Below are positions 7,597 to 16,808 of a DNA stretch of 64,000 nt, in pieces; position 1 is the first letter of the stretch, and each line of letters starts with the position of its first letter. Location: NCBI RefSeq assembly GCF_002019705.1, contig NZ_KV917377.1, positions 618,565 to 682,564 of the forward strand. Reading direction: 5' to 3'. Under the pieces are notes generated by a model that saw only the letters and a list, made by a program, of their open reading frames with translations, searched no databases and was not told the DNA's origin. This DNA is from Shouchella patagoniensis. GTDB taxonomy: Bacteria; Bacillota; Bacilli; Bacillales; Bacillaceae_D. Both the position numbers and the translations under genes were made by a program.

Positions 7597-9447
7597 TTAA
7601 GAAGCATCAATTTTGATTTGATACTGTTTAAGCCAATAATCCATTTGCACAAAATGCGCCAATAGCTGTGGTCCGGCCATAAGTTGCCCAAAATAAGGTT
7701 TCCCAGTATCAAATCCACCGGCATCGGCAATCTGTTTTAACTTATCCTTATTTATGAATTCAAACAGCGGAGCATCATCTTGCTGAACAACCTTAGCAAT
7801 GGCTGATGTGACGGCTTTTGTATAAGTGGGGTGGTGTGTCTTTGGATATGGGCTTTTCTTTCTGTAAAGCACATCATCTGGAAGCAAACCTTCTAATGAT
7901 TTACGTAGGATCCCCTTTTCTCTACCGCCGTAAGTTTTCATTTCCCACGGGATATTCCAAACATATTCGACTAGACGATGATCAGAGAATGGCACTCGAA
8001 CTTCAAGAGAAGCTCCCATACTCATTCTATCTTTTCGATCCAGTAAGTTCGTCATAAACCAAACCATGTTCAGATATGAAATTTCTCGCCGCCGAGCTTC
8101 TTCTTTAGAATCTCCAGTAAAACGAGGTGTTTCATTAATTGTTTCTCGGTACCGGTTATGAACATAGCTCTTTAAATCAAGTCTCTTTTGCCACTCCGGT
8201 GTTAGCAAATCAATCCGTTCATTCACAGATCTCATCCATGGGAAACCATCAATCGCCATTACCTCAGGTTTATGAAACCAAGGATATCCACCAAATATCT
8301 CATCAGCACACTCTCCAGATAGTCCAACAGTTACATCTTTTTTGATTTGCTTACAGAACCAAAGTAAGGAAGAATCAACGTCGGCCATGCCTGGCGTGTC
8401 ACGTACAAGTACCGATTCTTTTAATAGCTCTGCCAATACAGCATTTTCAATTACGCAATCGGTATGGTTTGTGCCACAATGGTTCGAGACTTTTTTAACC
8501 CATTCGGCATCAGCGTTTGGTTGAAATGTACTTGCTTTAAAATACTTTTCATTTTCTTCATAATCAATGGAATAGCTAAGAATATTTGTTTTGCCTTGTT
8601 TCTTATAAACATTTGCTGCAATTGCCGTTAACGCACTTGAATCAATTCCACCCGAGAGAAACATACCAACGGGAACGTCTGCAAATAGCTGACGTTCAAC
8701 AATATCTTCAAGTAATTCACGGATATGTGTTGCCGTTTCTTTTGTTGAAGCGGTGTGAGTACCACTTTTTAATTGCCAATATCGTTTGGTCACAACACCA
8801 TTTTTGCTGTAGGTAAGATAATGTGCTGGTCTTAACTCCTTAACATGCTTAAAAATTCCATTTCCTGGTGTTCTAGATGGTCCAAGCCCCATTACATCAG
8901 CTAAACCTCCACGATCTACAACTGCATCAACATCACGGTGTGCCAATAAACTTTTTAACTCCGAGCCAAATAATAAAAATCCATCACGAATGGTATAAAA
9001 TAACGGCTTAACTCCTAAACGATCCCTTGCCATAAATAGGGTTTGTTCATTGTTATCCCAGATGGCAAATGCAAAAATTCCGTTTAGCTTTTCTAGGCAT
9101 TCACCGCCCCACTCGATGTAAGCTTTTAATAAAACCTCTGTATCAGAGTGGCCATTAAACGTATGGCCAGATACGAGTAATTCTTTTCGAATCTCCTCCG
9201 TATTATATAGTTCGCCGTTGTAAACAATTGTGTATTCATTGTTTCTTACCGTACGCGTCATCGGTTGTTTTCCGCCTTCTGGGTCTACAACAATTAAGCG
9301 CGCATGACCAAAAGCCACCTGTTGTCTCACCCATGTCTCAAGAGCATCTGGTCCACGGCGGTTTAGCGTTTTTGCCATATCTGTAATTTGTTGTGTTTCT
9401 GTGCGCAGGTCCCTCCGCCAATCGATCCACCCTGTAATGCCACACAT
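7597..9447 (-). CDS. asnO: Asparagine synthetase (glutamine-hydrolysing), AsnO type
   Basis: The 616-residue enzyme makes asparagine from aspartate, ATP and glutamine. The start was moved to the ATG directly before TGT so that Cys becomes the N-terminal nucleophile of the Ntn glutaminase domain (MCGITGW); two codons upstream another ATG exists. The glutaminase domain fills about residues 1-200 with RRGPD and YNGEL-type motifs. The synthetase domain follows with the PP-loop SGGIDSSAL and SGECADEIFGGYPW. Length and sequence are closest to B. subtilis AsnO, the paralogue used in sporulation. It is a single gene divergent from the DUF4282 gene. Confidence 0.93.
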   Translation of the reverse strand: MCGITGWIDWRRDLRTETQQITDMAKTLNRRGPDALETWVRQQVAFGHARLIVVDPEGGKQPMTRTVRNNEYTIVYNGELYNTEEIRKELLVSGHTFNGHSDTEVLLKAYIEWGGECLEKLNGIFAFAIWDNNEQTLFMARDRLGVKPLFYTIRDGFLLFGSELKSLLAHRDVDAVVDRGGLADVMGLGPSRTPGNGIFKHVKELRPAHYLTYSKNGVVTKRYWQLKSGTHTASTKETATHIRELLEDIVERQLFADVPVGMFLSGGIDSSALTAIAANVYKKQGKTNILSYSIDYEENEKYFKASTFQPNADAEWVKKVSNHCGTNHTDCVIENAVLAELLKESVLVRDTPGMADVDSSLLWFCKQIKKDVTVGLSGECADEIFGGYPWFHKPEVMAIDGFPWMRSVNERIDLLTPEWQKRLDLKSYVHNRYRETINETPRFTGDSKEEARRREISYLNMVWFMTNLLDRKDRMSMGASLEVRVPFSDHRLVEYVWNIPWEMKTYGGREKGILRKSLEGLLPDDVLYRKKSPYPKTHHPTYTKAVTSAIAKVVQQDDAPLFEFINKDKLKQIADAGGFDTGKPYFGQLMAGPQLLAHFVQMDYWLKQYQIKIDAS

Positions 9448-9629
9448 TGATTCCATCAGCCCTTTCTAAGATGCAATACAAACCCTTTTGCTTTACACCT
9501 CTTTCACTCCTAAGCTATGGTATTCATCCAAAAAGGCAAAAGTGCTTCTTTTTCGTTATTCAAAGAAAGCTTGGGTAAAAGAACTACTTTTCCACATACT
9601 ACGAACAAACAAATAAAAGAGGTGCAAGA

Positions 9630-9872
9630 ATGTATCAACTTTTACGATTTGAACGCTTGTATACACCAGTCCTTCTCGAATGGCTCTATTGGTTAGGAAT
9701 TGGATTATGTGTCGTTTTTTCAATTTATCTATTTGCTTACGGAACACCCCTTCCTGTTTTATCTGGTCTGTTAGTCTTAGTGGCTGGTCCTATTTTATTA
9801 AGAGTAACTAGCGAGTTGGTTTTAACCATATTTCGTCTGTTAGAGGAAGTTAGCGTTATTAAAAATAAATAA
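9630..9872 (+). CDS. DUF4282 small membrane protein
   Basis: Eighty residues with two membrane helices separated by a short loop. The pattern EWLYWLGIGLCV, LSGLLVLVAGPILLRVTSEL fits DUF4282, a family of small bacterial membrane proteins of unknown function that often end in an amphipathic stretch with RLLEE. AGAGGTGCAAGA lies in front of the ATG. The gene forms its own unit ending at the strong hairpin downstream. Confidence 0.75.
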   Translation: MYQLLRFERLYTPVLLEWLYWLGIGLCVVFSIYLFAYGTPLPVLSGLLVLVAGPILLRVTSELVLTIFRLLEEVSVIKNK

Positions 9873-9911
9873 AAAAGATTAGGCTTTAAAAGCCCCACCT
9901 TTTTATGATGT

Positions 9912-9956
9912 TGTGCTATTAAATGTTCACTACACATTTAATAGCACATTCCTTTT
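9912..9956. terminator. Strong bidirectional terminator
   Basis: A perfect 15-base-pair stem (9912-9926 with 9934-9948) and a seven-base loop, with CCTTTTTTTC on the plus side. It lies between the convergent DUF4282 and dehydrogenase genes. Confidence 0.9.
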
Positions 9957-9961
9957 TTTCG

Positions 9962-10714
9962 TTATTTTTTAGTTAAAAAGGGACCAGCAATTGACTCAAA
10001 TAAATGAGGCGCAACGGCGTGTGCTTTTGCTGCCACATTCATCCACCACGGCAGATTCACTTCCCTCTTAGGGGTCTCAATTAAACGAACAACGCGTTCA
10101 GCTACCTTAGTAGGATCAAGCAACCACTTTTTAATCGAATTTTCGTAAGAACCACTTGGGTCAGCTTGCTTTAAAAATGGGGTTGCAATAGGACCGGGAT
10201 TTACCGTAGATACAGCGATACCAAAAGGTTTCAGTTCGAGACGGATTGCATTTGAGTATCCAATGACAGCGTGTTTTGAAGCTGCATATACGCTTGCTTT
10301 TGCAGTTGCAAGTTTTCCTGCTTGCGAGCCAATTTGAATAATATGACCAGATTGCTTTTCTTTCATAATTGGTATAACAGCTCCCGTTAGCGCCATCATT
10401 CCTAGGACATTCACTCTGAATATCTGTTCTGCTTCTTGTTGATTGATGTCCCACGCAGTCTTAAATATTCCGATTCCAGCATTATTAATAACTACATCAG
10501 GCGCTAACCCTTGTTCAGAGAGATATTTGACAGTTTTCATAACTTGGTTTTCATCTAATAAATCCATATGAACTGAAATGATGTTTTGATTCTCCATCTT
10601 ACTAGTCGAAAAAGAACGAGCCAGCTTAACAATACGGTACCCTTTCGACTGAGCTTGCTTGCTTATTTCTGCCCCTAAACCACTTGATGCACCTGTTATC
10701 CATATCGTTTTCAT
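9962..10714 (-). CDS. Short-chain dehydrogenase/reductase
   Basis: A classical SDR of 250 residues. The start is placed at the ATG before KTIWITGASSGLG, giving the Rossmann TGxxxGxG motif at residues 7-14; the 21 upstream codons are hydrophobic and cysteine-rich, unlike the family, and AAGGTG lies ten bases before the chosen ATG. The NNAG motif (VINNAGIG) and the YxxxK catalytic pair (YAASK) are present, as is NPGPIATPF. It oxidises or reduces an unknown alcohol or carbonyl with NAD(P). YqjQ and DltE are among the family members of similar size. No neighbours suggest a substrate. Confidence 0.82.
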   Translation of the reverse strand: MKTIWITGASSGLGAEISKQAQSKGYRIVKLARSFSTSKMENQNIISVHMDLLDENQVMKTVKYLSEQGLAPDVVINNAGIGIFKTAWDINQQEAEQIFRVNVLGMMALTGAVIPIMKEKQSGHIIQIGSQAGKLATAKASVYAASKHAVIGYSNAIRLELKPFGIAVSTVNPGPIATPFLKQADPSGSYENSIKKWLLDPTKVAERVVRLIETPKREVNLPWWMNVAAKAHAVAPHLFESIAGPFLTKK

Positions 10715-10804
10715 CTTTAAACCACACCTTTTTTTATCACATAGAAACAGTCTACATGAAAAGAGTACCAGCTTCACCTCCTCCTCTCTTTTTCAAAAAA
10801 ACAA

Positions 10805-10834
10805 TTGACTTTTAAATCGTCCCTCATGTATAAT
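10805..10834 (+). promoter_or_regulatory. Promoter of the proBAC leader
   Basis: TTGACT (10805-10810) and a perfect TATAAT (10829-10834) separated by 18 bases, just before the T-box leader. Confidence 0.75.
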
Positions 10835-10841
10835 CACTTCA

Positions 10842-11089
10842 ACTTAACAAGTATGTATGGGCAACGACAGGAACAAGTAGAACTTAGCAAATGCATAGAG
10901 AGTTGGTTTCACCGGCTGAAAGAACCAACCATCCCTGCTAGATTTGAACCCCTATTCCTAGAGCTCCTGGCTAAAATTCCAGCGTCTTATTCTGCGTTAA
11001 TGAATAATTAAGTGGGCAAATGATGCCAACAAAGGTGGTACCGCGGAGTCTCTTCCGTCCTTTTTTAAGGACAGAAGAGACTTTTTTTA
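10842..11089 (+). promoter_or_regulatory. T-box leader, proline specific
   Basis: A tRNA-sensing T-box. Stem I carries GGAACAAGTAG, an AGAGAG bulge and GGCTGAAAGAACC. The specifier region reads GAACCCCTA, giving CCC or CCU, both proline codons. The T-box sequence AAAGGTGGTACCGCGG is at 11031-11046. The terminator stem AGTCTCTTC / GAAGAGACT with a T-run follows (11047-11089). Uncharged tRNA-Pro binding should favour read-through into proBAC. The apparent 68-codon frame in the leader is not a gene. Confidence 0.93.
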
Positions 11090-11110
11090 TTTTTAAATAG
11101 AGGAGCTCAA

Positions 11111-12232
11111 ATGATGGCAAATGGCATTATTGTTATTAAAATTGGCAGCAGTAGTTTAACAGATTCAGCAGGTCATTTAAACGTTCCTCAGTTGAAAAAT
11201 CATGTGCAAGCCATTGTTGCTTTACTAAAACAAAAATATAAGGTTGTGCTTGTTACGTCTGGAGCTGTGGCTGCTGGTTTTCCTATACTAGGGTATAAAC
11301 AAAAACCACAATCAATCTCTCAGAAACAAGCAGCTGCCGCTGTTGGCCAAAGTCTTCTAATGCAATCTTATATGGAAGCATTCAGAAAACATCATTATGT
11401 AGCAGCACAACTGCTTTTAACGCGGGCTGATTTCACAGACTCAACTCGTTTTTCTAATATGTCACGAACAATCGTAGAATTACTAAACAGAGGGGCGATT
11501 CCAATTGTGAATGAAAATGACTCTATATCAATTGATGAATTAACCTTTGGGGACAATGACCGACTCTCCGCGTTAGTTAGCGGAATCGTCCATGCGGATA
11601 TGCTTTGTTTATTCACAGATGTTAATGGAGTATATGACCAAAATCCATTCAAAAACAAAGATGCTAAAAAATACCATTACTTAGCGAATATCCCTGAAAC
11701 ACTTCTTAAAGAAATCGATTCAACCACTTCTTCTGTTGGGACTGGAGGCATGAAATCAAAACTCCTTGCAGCTAAAACTGCGATTGATTTTGGTACAAAT
11801 GTATTTATCGGATCTGGGTGCGGTAACGCCAAATTCACAGATGTTTTGCATGGCAAAGGCGATGGGACATATCTTGGACCGTTTTCAAACAAAACGATGT
11901 CAAACGTCAAACAATGGATTGTCTACCATAGTAAGCCAATTGGCAGCATTCATATTGATGAGGGTGCCTCTATGGCGCTCTTACAAAAACGAAAAAGCTT
12001 GTTACCAGCTGGAGTTATCCAAGCCGAAGGACCATTTACCGCTGGGGATATCATTAATGTTTTTGCCAATAGCAAGTTGATTGGTAAAGGCAAAGTCAAT
12101 TTTAGCAAAAATGAGTTGGATCTTATTAAAGGGCTCAGCAGCGTAGAAGCCATGCAAGTGACAAACCGAAGTAAAAAAGCGGTTATCCATCGCAATTTTT
12201 GGGTCGCCATTGAACAGGAGAGATTGATATGA
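11111..12232 (+). CDS. proB: Glutamate 5-kinase
   Basis: The enzyme phosphorylates glutamate in the first step of proline synthesis. The amino-acid kinase domain starts IIVIKIGSSSLT and includes VTSGAVAAG, the substrate loop VNENDSISIDELTFGDNDRLSA, and GTGGMKSKL. A C-terminal PUA domain begins near residue 278. The 373-residue length is that of the PUA-containing form. Two ATG codons stand in tandem after AGAGGAGCTC; either may be used. Its stop overlaps the proA start by ATGA, indicating translational coupling. T-box control links it to proline starvation rather than to osmotic shock alone. Confidence 0.96.
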   Translation: MMANGIIVIKIGSSSLTDSAGHLNVPQLKNHVQAIVALLKQKYKVVLVTSGAVAAGFPILGYKQKPQSISQKQAAAAVGQSLLMQSYMEAFRKHHYVAAQLLLTRADFTDSTRFSNMSRTIVELLNRGAIPIVNENDSISIDELTFGDNDRLSALVSGIVHADMLCLFTDVNGVYDQNPFKNKDAKKYHYLANIPETLLKEIDSTTSSVGTGGMKSKLLAAKTAIDFGTNVFIGSGCGNAKFTDVLHGKGDGTYLGPFSNKTMSNVKQWIVYHSKPIGSIHIDEGASMALLQKRKSLLPAGVIQAEGPFTAGDIINVFANSKLIGKGKVNFSKNELDLIKGLSSVEAMQVTNRSKKAVIHRNFWVAIEQERLI

Positions 12233-13473
12233 CAAATGCTAAAAAACAATCAATGCAAGCAAAAGCAGCATCAGCTACACTTGCACATGCATCCACGGAA
12301 CAAAAAAACAATGTTTTAAAACAAATGGCACAATTACTACTAGACGATGCACCAAAGCTCATTGAAGCGAACAAAAAAGACATTAGTAAAGCTCAGGCAA
12401 ATGGACAAAGTGATCATATAGTCGACCGATTACTTCTGACTGAAGACCGAATTCAAATGATGGCAAACAGCATTTTAACACTTGTTGAACTACCTGATCC
12501 AATTGGTGCAACGATTCAAACGATAACCAGGCCTAATGGACTTAAAATCGAACAAATTTCTACCCCATTTGGTGTTGTCGGGATGATTTATGAGGCTCGT
12601 CCAAATGTGACGGTTGATGCTTGTACTCTTACAATTAAAACCGGAAATGCGGTAGTATTACGAGGAAGCGCAAGCGCCATTGAGTCAAATAAAGCAATCG
12701 TCCATACTCTAAAAAAAGCATTTGCTCATTCACAAATTAATCCAGATGTTATTCAACTTCTTGAGGATTCTTCTCATGAAGAAGCTGCTCGATTTATGAA
12801 ATTAAAATCAACCATTGACGTACTAATTCCACGAGGAGGAGCTTCGCTTATTAATAAGGTAATAGAAGAAGCAACGATACCAGTTATTGAGACTGGAGTG
12901 GGCAATTGTCACGTTTACTTAGCCGAATCAGCCAATCCAATCTTAGCGAAATCAATCGTGTTGAATGCTAAGACCCAACGACCGTCTGTTTGTAATGCTT
13001 GCGAAACACTGATCGTACATGAGAATTTCGCAGACCAGCATTTACACGACCTGGCTGAAGAATTACTTCATTCCGGAGTTTCTTTAGTTGGTGATTCCTA
13101 TGCTGTAAAAGCTCATAAAGAGATTAACCATGCCACTGAAGACGATTGGTCAAAAGAGTATTTAGATTTAATTTTAGCAATACGTTGTGTTAAATCGACA
13201 GAGGAAGCACTTGCTCACATCACTCAATACGGCACAAAACATTCTGAAGCAATTGTGACAGAAGATATAAATGAGAGAGATGCCTTTTTTAAGGGTATTG
13301 ATGCAGCTTGCATCTACCACAATGCCTCTACTCGATTTACAGATGGAATTGAATTTGGCTTTGGAGCAGAAATTGGCATAAGTACACAGAAGTTACATGC
13401 AAGAGGACCTATGGGTCTTGAAGCACTAACAACAAGCAAATATTGCATCTATGGCAACGGACAAATTAAATGA
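12229..13473 (+). CDS. proA: Gamma-glutamyl phosphate reductase
   Basis: The 414-residue NADPH-dependent reductase converts glutamyl-5-phosphate to glutamate-5-semialdehyde. Family motifs include PFGVVGMIYEARPNVT, VVLRGSASAIESN, the catalytic cysteine in QRPSVCNACETL, and the C-terminal HARGPMGLEALTTSKY. The start overlaps the end of proB and AGGAGAG lies within that gene. It is the second gene of the T-box-controlled operon. Confidence 0.97.
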   Translation: MTNAKKQSMQAKAASATLAHASTEQKNNVLKQMAQLLLDDAPKLIEANKKDISKAQANGQSDHIVDRLLLTEDRIQMMANSILTLVELPDPIGATIQTITRPNGLKIEQISTPFGVVGMIYEARPNVTVDACTLTIKTGNAVVLRGSASAIESNKAIVHTLKKAFAHSQINPDVIQLLEDSSHEEAARFMKLKSTIDVLIPRGGASLINKVIEEATIPVIETGVGNCHVYLAESANPILAKSIVLNAKTQRPSVCNACETLIVHENFADQHLHDLAEELLHSGVSLVGDSYAVKAHKEINHATEDDWSKEYLDLILAIRCVKSTEEALAHITQYGTKHSEAIVTEDINERDAFFKGIDAACIYHNASTRFTDGIEFGFGAEIGISTQKLHARGPMGLEALTTSKYCIYGNGQIK

Positions 13474-13487
13474 AAGGCGGAAACATA

Positions 13488-14312
13488 ATGGGCACAACGA
13501 TTGGGTTTATTGGCGCTGGAGAAATGGCAGAAGCGATCATCAGTGGCATTCAACCTTCAGGACAATTTACAGCTTTAACAGTCATAAATTATTCTGATAA
13601 GGTAAAATTAAATAGACTTCAGCATTTATACAATGTCAATGTTACAAATGATTATGAAAATGCGATTCGTGACAAGGATATTATTGTGCTTGCAGTAAAA
13701 CCAAAAAATCTACATGAGGCCATTCTTTCAATCCGACCATTTTTAAGAAAGAATCAACTTATTATTTCTGTAGTCGCTGGTATCAGACTAGCTACGATTG
13801 AACAATGGTTACCAAAAGAAACAGTGGTTATACGTGCAATGCCTAATACTTCCGCGAAAGTACATGCTTCTGCAACAGCTATTTCAATAGGAACATTTGC
13901 AAAAGAAAAAGAGATCAAGCTAGCAAAAAATGTGTTTACATCCATAGGCTCTGTATCAATTGTGAACGATGACCAAATGGATACAGTAACCGCAATTGCA
14001 GGTAGTGGTCCGGCCTATTTTTATTACCTGGCTGAGATAATGATTAACACAGCTATAGAAAAAGGTCTTTCAGCAGAAGAAGCAAGAGCGTTTGTTGCAC
14101 AAACTATGCTCGGCTCCGCCACTAGGTTATCCGTAAGTGAAAAGCCGGCAAGTGAGCTCTATCAAGAAATCATGAGTCCAGGTGGTACAACCGAAGCCGC
14201 AATTTCCTATTTAAATGAATCAAATAGTAACCTCCATTTTAAAGAAGCAATTCATCATGCTTATAATCGTTCAGCTACAATCGGGCAAACTTTTTTAACT
14301 TCGAAAAAATAA
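13488..14312 (+). CDS. proC: Pyrroline-5-carboxylate reductase
   Basis: The last step of proline synthesis, reducing pyrroline-5-carboxylate with NAD(P)H. The Rossmann start IGFIGAGEMAEAII follows the chosen ATG (MGTT), which has AAAGGCGG seven bases upstream; an in-frame ATG 18 bases earlier lacks a site. The signature near the C-terminus, with SPGGTTEAAISYL, is intact, and AGSGPAYFYY marks the dimerisation region. The 274-residue length is typical. The gene follows proA by 14 bases and shares its T-box. No terminator is evident after it, so some read-through into the channel gene is possible. Confidence 0.96.
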   Translation: MGTTIGFIGAGEMAEAIISGIQPSGQFTALTVINYSDKVKLNRLQHLYNVNVTNDYENAIRDKDIIVLAVKPKNLHEAILSIRPFLRKNQLIISVVAGIRLATIEQWLPKETVVIRAMPNTSAKVHASATAISIGTFAKEKEIKLAKNVFTSIGSVSIVNDDQMDTVTAIAGSGPAYFYYLAEIMINTAIEKGLSAEEARAFVAQTMLGSATRLSVSEKPASELYQEIMSPGGTTEAAISYLNESNSNLHFKEAIHHAYNRSATIGQTFLTSKK

Positions 14313-14385
14313 AATCATGACAATGCTTTTCCTCCCTTTCTAATCTTGGTAAGATAATACAAGTTAGACGAAGGAGAGACTGCTT

Positions 14386-15189
14386 TTGTTTAGAAATAAA
14401 TTAGCTCAAATTGTAAATCATAAAGCTTTTCAAGCTACTGTTATTACATTAATACTTATTAATGCCATTTTGGTTGGTGTCGAGACTTATCAAAATATCT
14501 ATGAATCCAATAAGGCCTTTTTCTTCTATGCGGATCAAATTCTGCTTTGGCTATTTACTATAGAGATAGCGATGCGATTATTCGCTACATCACTCCCTTC
14601 TTTCTTCAAAAAAGGTTGGAACTGGTTTGACATAACCATTGTTCTTACAGGGCACCTGTTTACAGGTGGTCATTTTGTGACTGTATTACGTGTTTTACGT
14701 GTTTTACGTGTTTTACGAGCTATATCTGTTATCCCATCACTTCGAAAGCTTGTTGATGCTCTCGTTATGACGATTCCTTCGCTGGCAAACATACTTGTAC
14801 TCATGAGCATCTTTTTATATATTTTCGCCGTTATTGGCACAATGCTATTTAATGAGGTATCCCCTGAGTACTTCGGAAATTTGCAGCGAACCATCTTAAC
14901 GTTATTTCAGATCGTAACGCTAGATTCTTGGTCGAGTGACATTATGAGACCATTGATGGCCTACAACGAATGGATTTGGATTTATTTCGTTTCATTTGTA
15001 TTAATTGGTACTTTTATTATTTTTAATTTATTCATTGGTGTTATTGTAAATAATGTAGAGAAAACAAATGATAACGAAGAAGATCTTAATGATAGCAAAC
15101 CAGTTACAAAGCGAGAACTTGCTAAAGTTGAAGCACAGTTGGATGAGATTAAACGATTGTTGAACAATCAAGAAAAAACACCTTACTAA
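14386..15189 (+). CDS. Voltage-gated sodium channel, NaChBac family
   Basis: A 267-residue, six-helix homotetrameric channel. Helices S1-S3 lie at about residues 15-90. S4 (99-113) carries Arg102, 105, 108 and 111 in a VLR repeat. The pore region holds the selectivity filter T178-L-D-S-W-S-S184, and S6 ends NLFIGVIVNNVE before a C-terminal coiled coil. NaChBac has LESWAS in the filter, so Asp180 replaces the key Glu. In alkaliphiles these channels let Na+ re-enter for pH homeostasis and for motility behaviour. The start is TTG with AAGGAG upstream, and no ATG is suitable. Confidence 0.93.
   Translation: MFRNKLAQIVNHKAFQATVITLILINAILVGVETYQNIYESNKAFFFYADQILLWLFTIEIAMRLFATSLPSFFKKGWNWFDITIVLTGHLFTGGHFVTVLRVLRVLRVLRAISVIPSLRKLVDALVMTIPSLANILVLMSIFLYIFAVIGTMLFNEVSPEYFGNLQRTILTLFQIVTLDSWSSDIMRPLMAYNEWIWIYFVSFVLIGTFIIFNLFIGVIVNNVEKTNDNEEDLNDSKPVTKRELAKVEAQLDEIKRLLNNQEKTPY
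14683..14718 (+). repeat. Nine-base tandem repeat coding the S4 voltage sensor
   Basis: Four consecutive nine-base units, GTATTACGT then GTTTTACGT twice and GTTTTACGA, each coding Val-Leu-Arg. The middle copies are identical at the DNA level. Confidence 0.9.
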
Positions 15190-15254
15190 AATTGGTCGTA
15201 TTAATGATTATTCACACACGAAATATCTTTAAGCAGTTAATTAAATAGTGTACT

Positions 15255-15300
15255 AAAAAAGGTAGTACGATATGGAAATCTTATCGTACTACCTTTTTAT
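15255..15300. terminator. Bidirectional terminator between channel and aspartokinase
   Basis: Stem AAAAAGGTAGTACGAT with its exact complement, 11-base loop, A-run on one side and T-run on the other, serving both convergent genes. Confidence 0.9.
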
Positions 15301-15312
15301 TTAGATATTTTA

Positions 15313-16677
15313 TTAAAAAATAACTTGTGGACCAAAAAACTCTTCATAAAGGACACGAACTGCACGTTTCGTATCTTGTTGTTGAATGCCAAATACTAAA
15401 CTGACCTCTGACGAGCCTTGGTTAATCATTTCAATATTTACCGCTTGTTTAGATAATGCGGTTGCCGCACGTGCAGTAACTCCGACTGTATTGTGCATTC
15501 CTTCACCTACGAGCATAACCATGGAAAAACCACGTTCCACATGTACATCATCTACATCCAACTCAGTTTTAATTCTACTAACAATTGCTGCCTCTACGTT
15601 CGATGACAACTGGCTTTCTCGAATGATAACTGATGTATCATCGATTCCCGATGGAATATGTTCATAGGAGATATTGGCATCTTCTAAAATTTCCAATAAC
15701 CTACGACCAAAGCCAACTTCACGGTTCATCAAATATTTGCGCACATAGATAGTGGCAAAGCCTTCATCCGCCGCGATCCCAATTACAGGATTTAATGAAT
15801 ATTCTCGTTCCGCTAAAATGAGCGTACCGCTGCTTTTAGGGTTATTCGTATTTTTCACACAAACAGGAATGCTGTTACGAAACGCCGGAATTAGCGCTTC
15901 ATCATGAAAAACTGAGAAACCTGCATACGACAATTCTCGCATCTCTCGATATGTCATGCGTTTTATTTCTACTGGGTCTTTTACAATAAATGGATTCGCA
16001 GCATAAACCGAGTCCACGTCTGTAAAATTTTCATAGAGGTCCGCTTTTACCCCAGCAGCTAAAATAGCTCCTGTTATATCAGAACCTCCCCTTGGAAATG
16101 TGACGAGATTACCTGTTTCTGAAAAGCCAAAAAAGCCTGGAAAAACCGCAATACCGTCAAGGTCTCGTAGTTGATACAAATTGTCATACGCTTCTTGAAG
16201 TACTTGCGCATTACCTGGTTCGTCACTAACTAATAAGCCAGCATCTTTAGGATTTATGTACGTTGCTTTGATGCCCACTTGGTTTAAATAAGCCGCAATT
16301 AACTTTGCATTATTATCTTCACCACTTGCTTTTAATGTATCTAAAAAGCGGCCTTTGCTTTCATATGTCTCGTCAAGTCTAGCACGTAAGTCAGCTTCAA
16401 TTTCGATCATTACATTTGCTTCTAAATCAAGATCCTTTGCGATTTGCAGATACCGCTCAATAACGTTGTTTAGAGCACTTGATGTATCTTGTTTTGCTAT
16501 AGCAGTTTCAGCTAACTCAATTAATAAATCAGTCGTTTTCTCGTCCGTTTCATGACGCTTCCCTGGTGCCGAAACGACAATTATCTTACGCTCTTTATCT
16601 GCTTGGATAATCGCTGCTACCTTCTTTATTTGATCTGCGTTCGCAACAGACGACCCTCCAAATTTTGCTACTTTCAT
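15313..16677 (-). CDS. Aspartate kinase, ThrD/YclM type
   Basis: The 454-residue enzyme phosphorylates aspartate at the head of the lysine, threonine and methionine pathways. The start MKVAKFGGSSVAN is the conserved kinase motif, and FPRGGSDITGA and ENFTDVDSVYAANP are also present. Two ACT domains occupy roughly residues 310-454. The size and architecture match the third, threonine/lysine-responsive B. subtilis isozyme (YclM/ThrD) rather than LysC, which has an internal start for a beta subunit. It is monocistronic, with no lysine riboswitch seen upstream. Confidence 0.9.
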   Translation of the reverse strand: MKVAKFGGSSVANADQIKKVAAIIQADKERKIIVVSAPGKRHETDEKTTDLLIELAETAIAKQDTSSALNNVIERYLQIAKDLDLEANVMIEIEADLRARLDETYESKGRFLDTLKASGEDNNAKLIAAYLNQVGIKATYINPKDAGLLVSDEPGNAQVLQEAYDNLYQLRDLDGIAVFPGFFGFSETGNLVTFPRGGSDITGAILAAGVKADLYENFTDVDSVYAANPFIVKDPVEIKRMTYREMRELSYAGFSVFHDEALIPAFRNSIPVCVKNTNNPKSSGTLILAEREYSLNPVIGIAADEGFATIYVRKYLMNREVGFGRRLLEILEDANISYEHIPSGIDDTSVIIRESQLSSNVEAAIVSRIKTELDVDDVHVERGFSMVMLVGEGMHNTVGVTARAATALSKQAVNIEMINQGSSEVSLVFGIQQQDTKRAVRVLYEEFFGPQVIF

Positions 16678-16780
16678 ACTCTCTCCAGCCCCACTCTCTG
16701 TTTAAACCTAAAGAATTATAGCGTTTTATTTGATTATTCATATTACCATAGAGGATCTATCCTGCCAACTCAAGTTTCTA

Positions 16781-16808
16781 AAAAGAGCGTTTACAAACGC
16801 TCTTTTTT
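16781..16808 (-). terminator. Terminator of the small charged protein gene
   Basis: AAAGAGCGTTT / AAACGCTCTTT stem with a short loop and flanking A/T runs. It overlaps the stop of the minus-strand gene. Confidence 0.75.

Noticed and set aside
7597-9447. AsnB or AsnH as identity of the asparagine synthetase
   Set aside because: The protein is about 616 residues and fits AsnO best; the paralogues differ in length or in the glutaminase domain.
10805-11011. A 68-codon open frame upstream of proB
   Set aside because: It lies within the T-box leader; the bases match conserved RNA motifs and there is no ribosome binding site.
14683-14718. Tandem repeat as a minisatellite or CRISPR-like element
   Set aside because: Only four nine-base units, in frame and coding the S4 helix; no spacers or cas genes.
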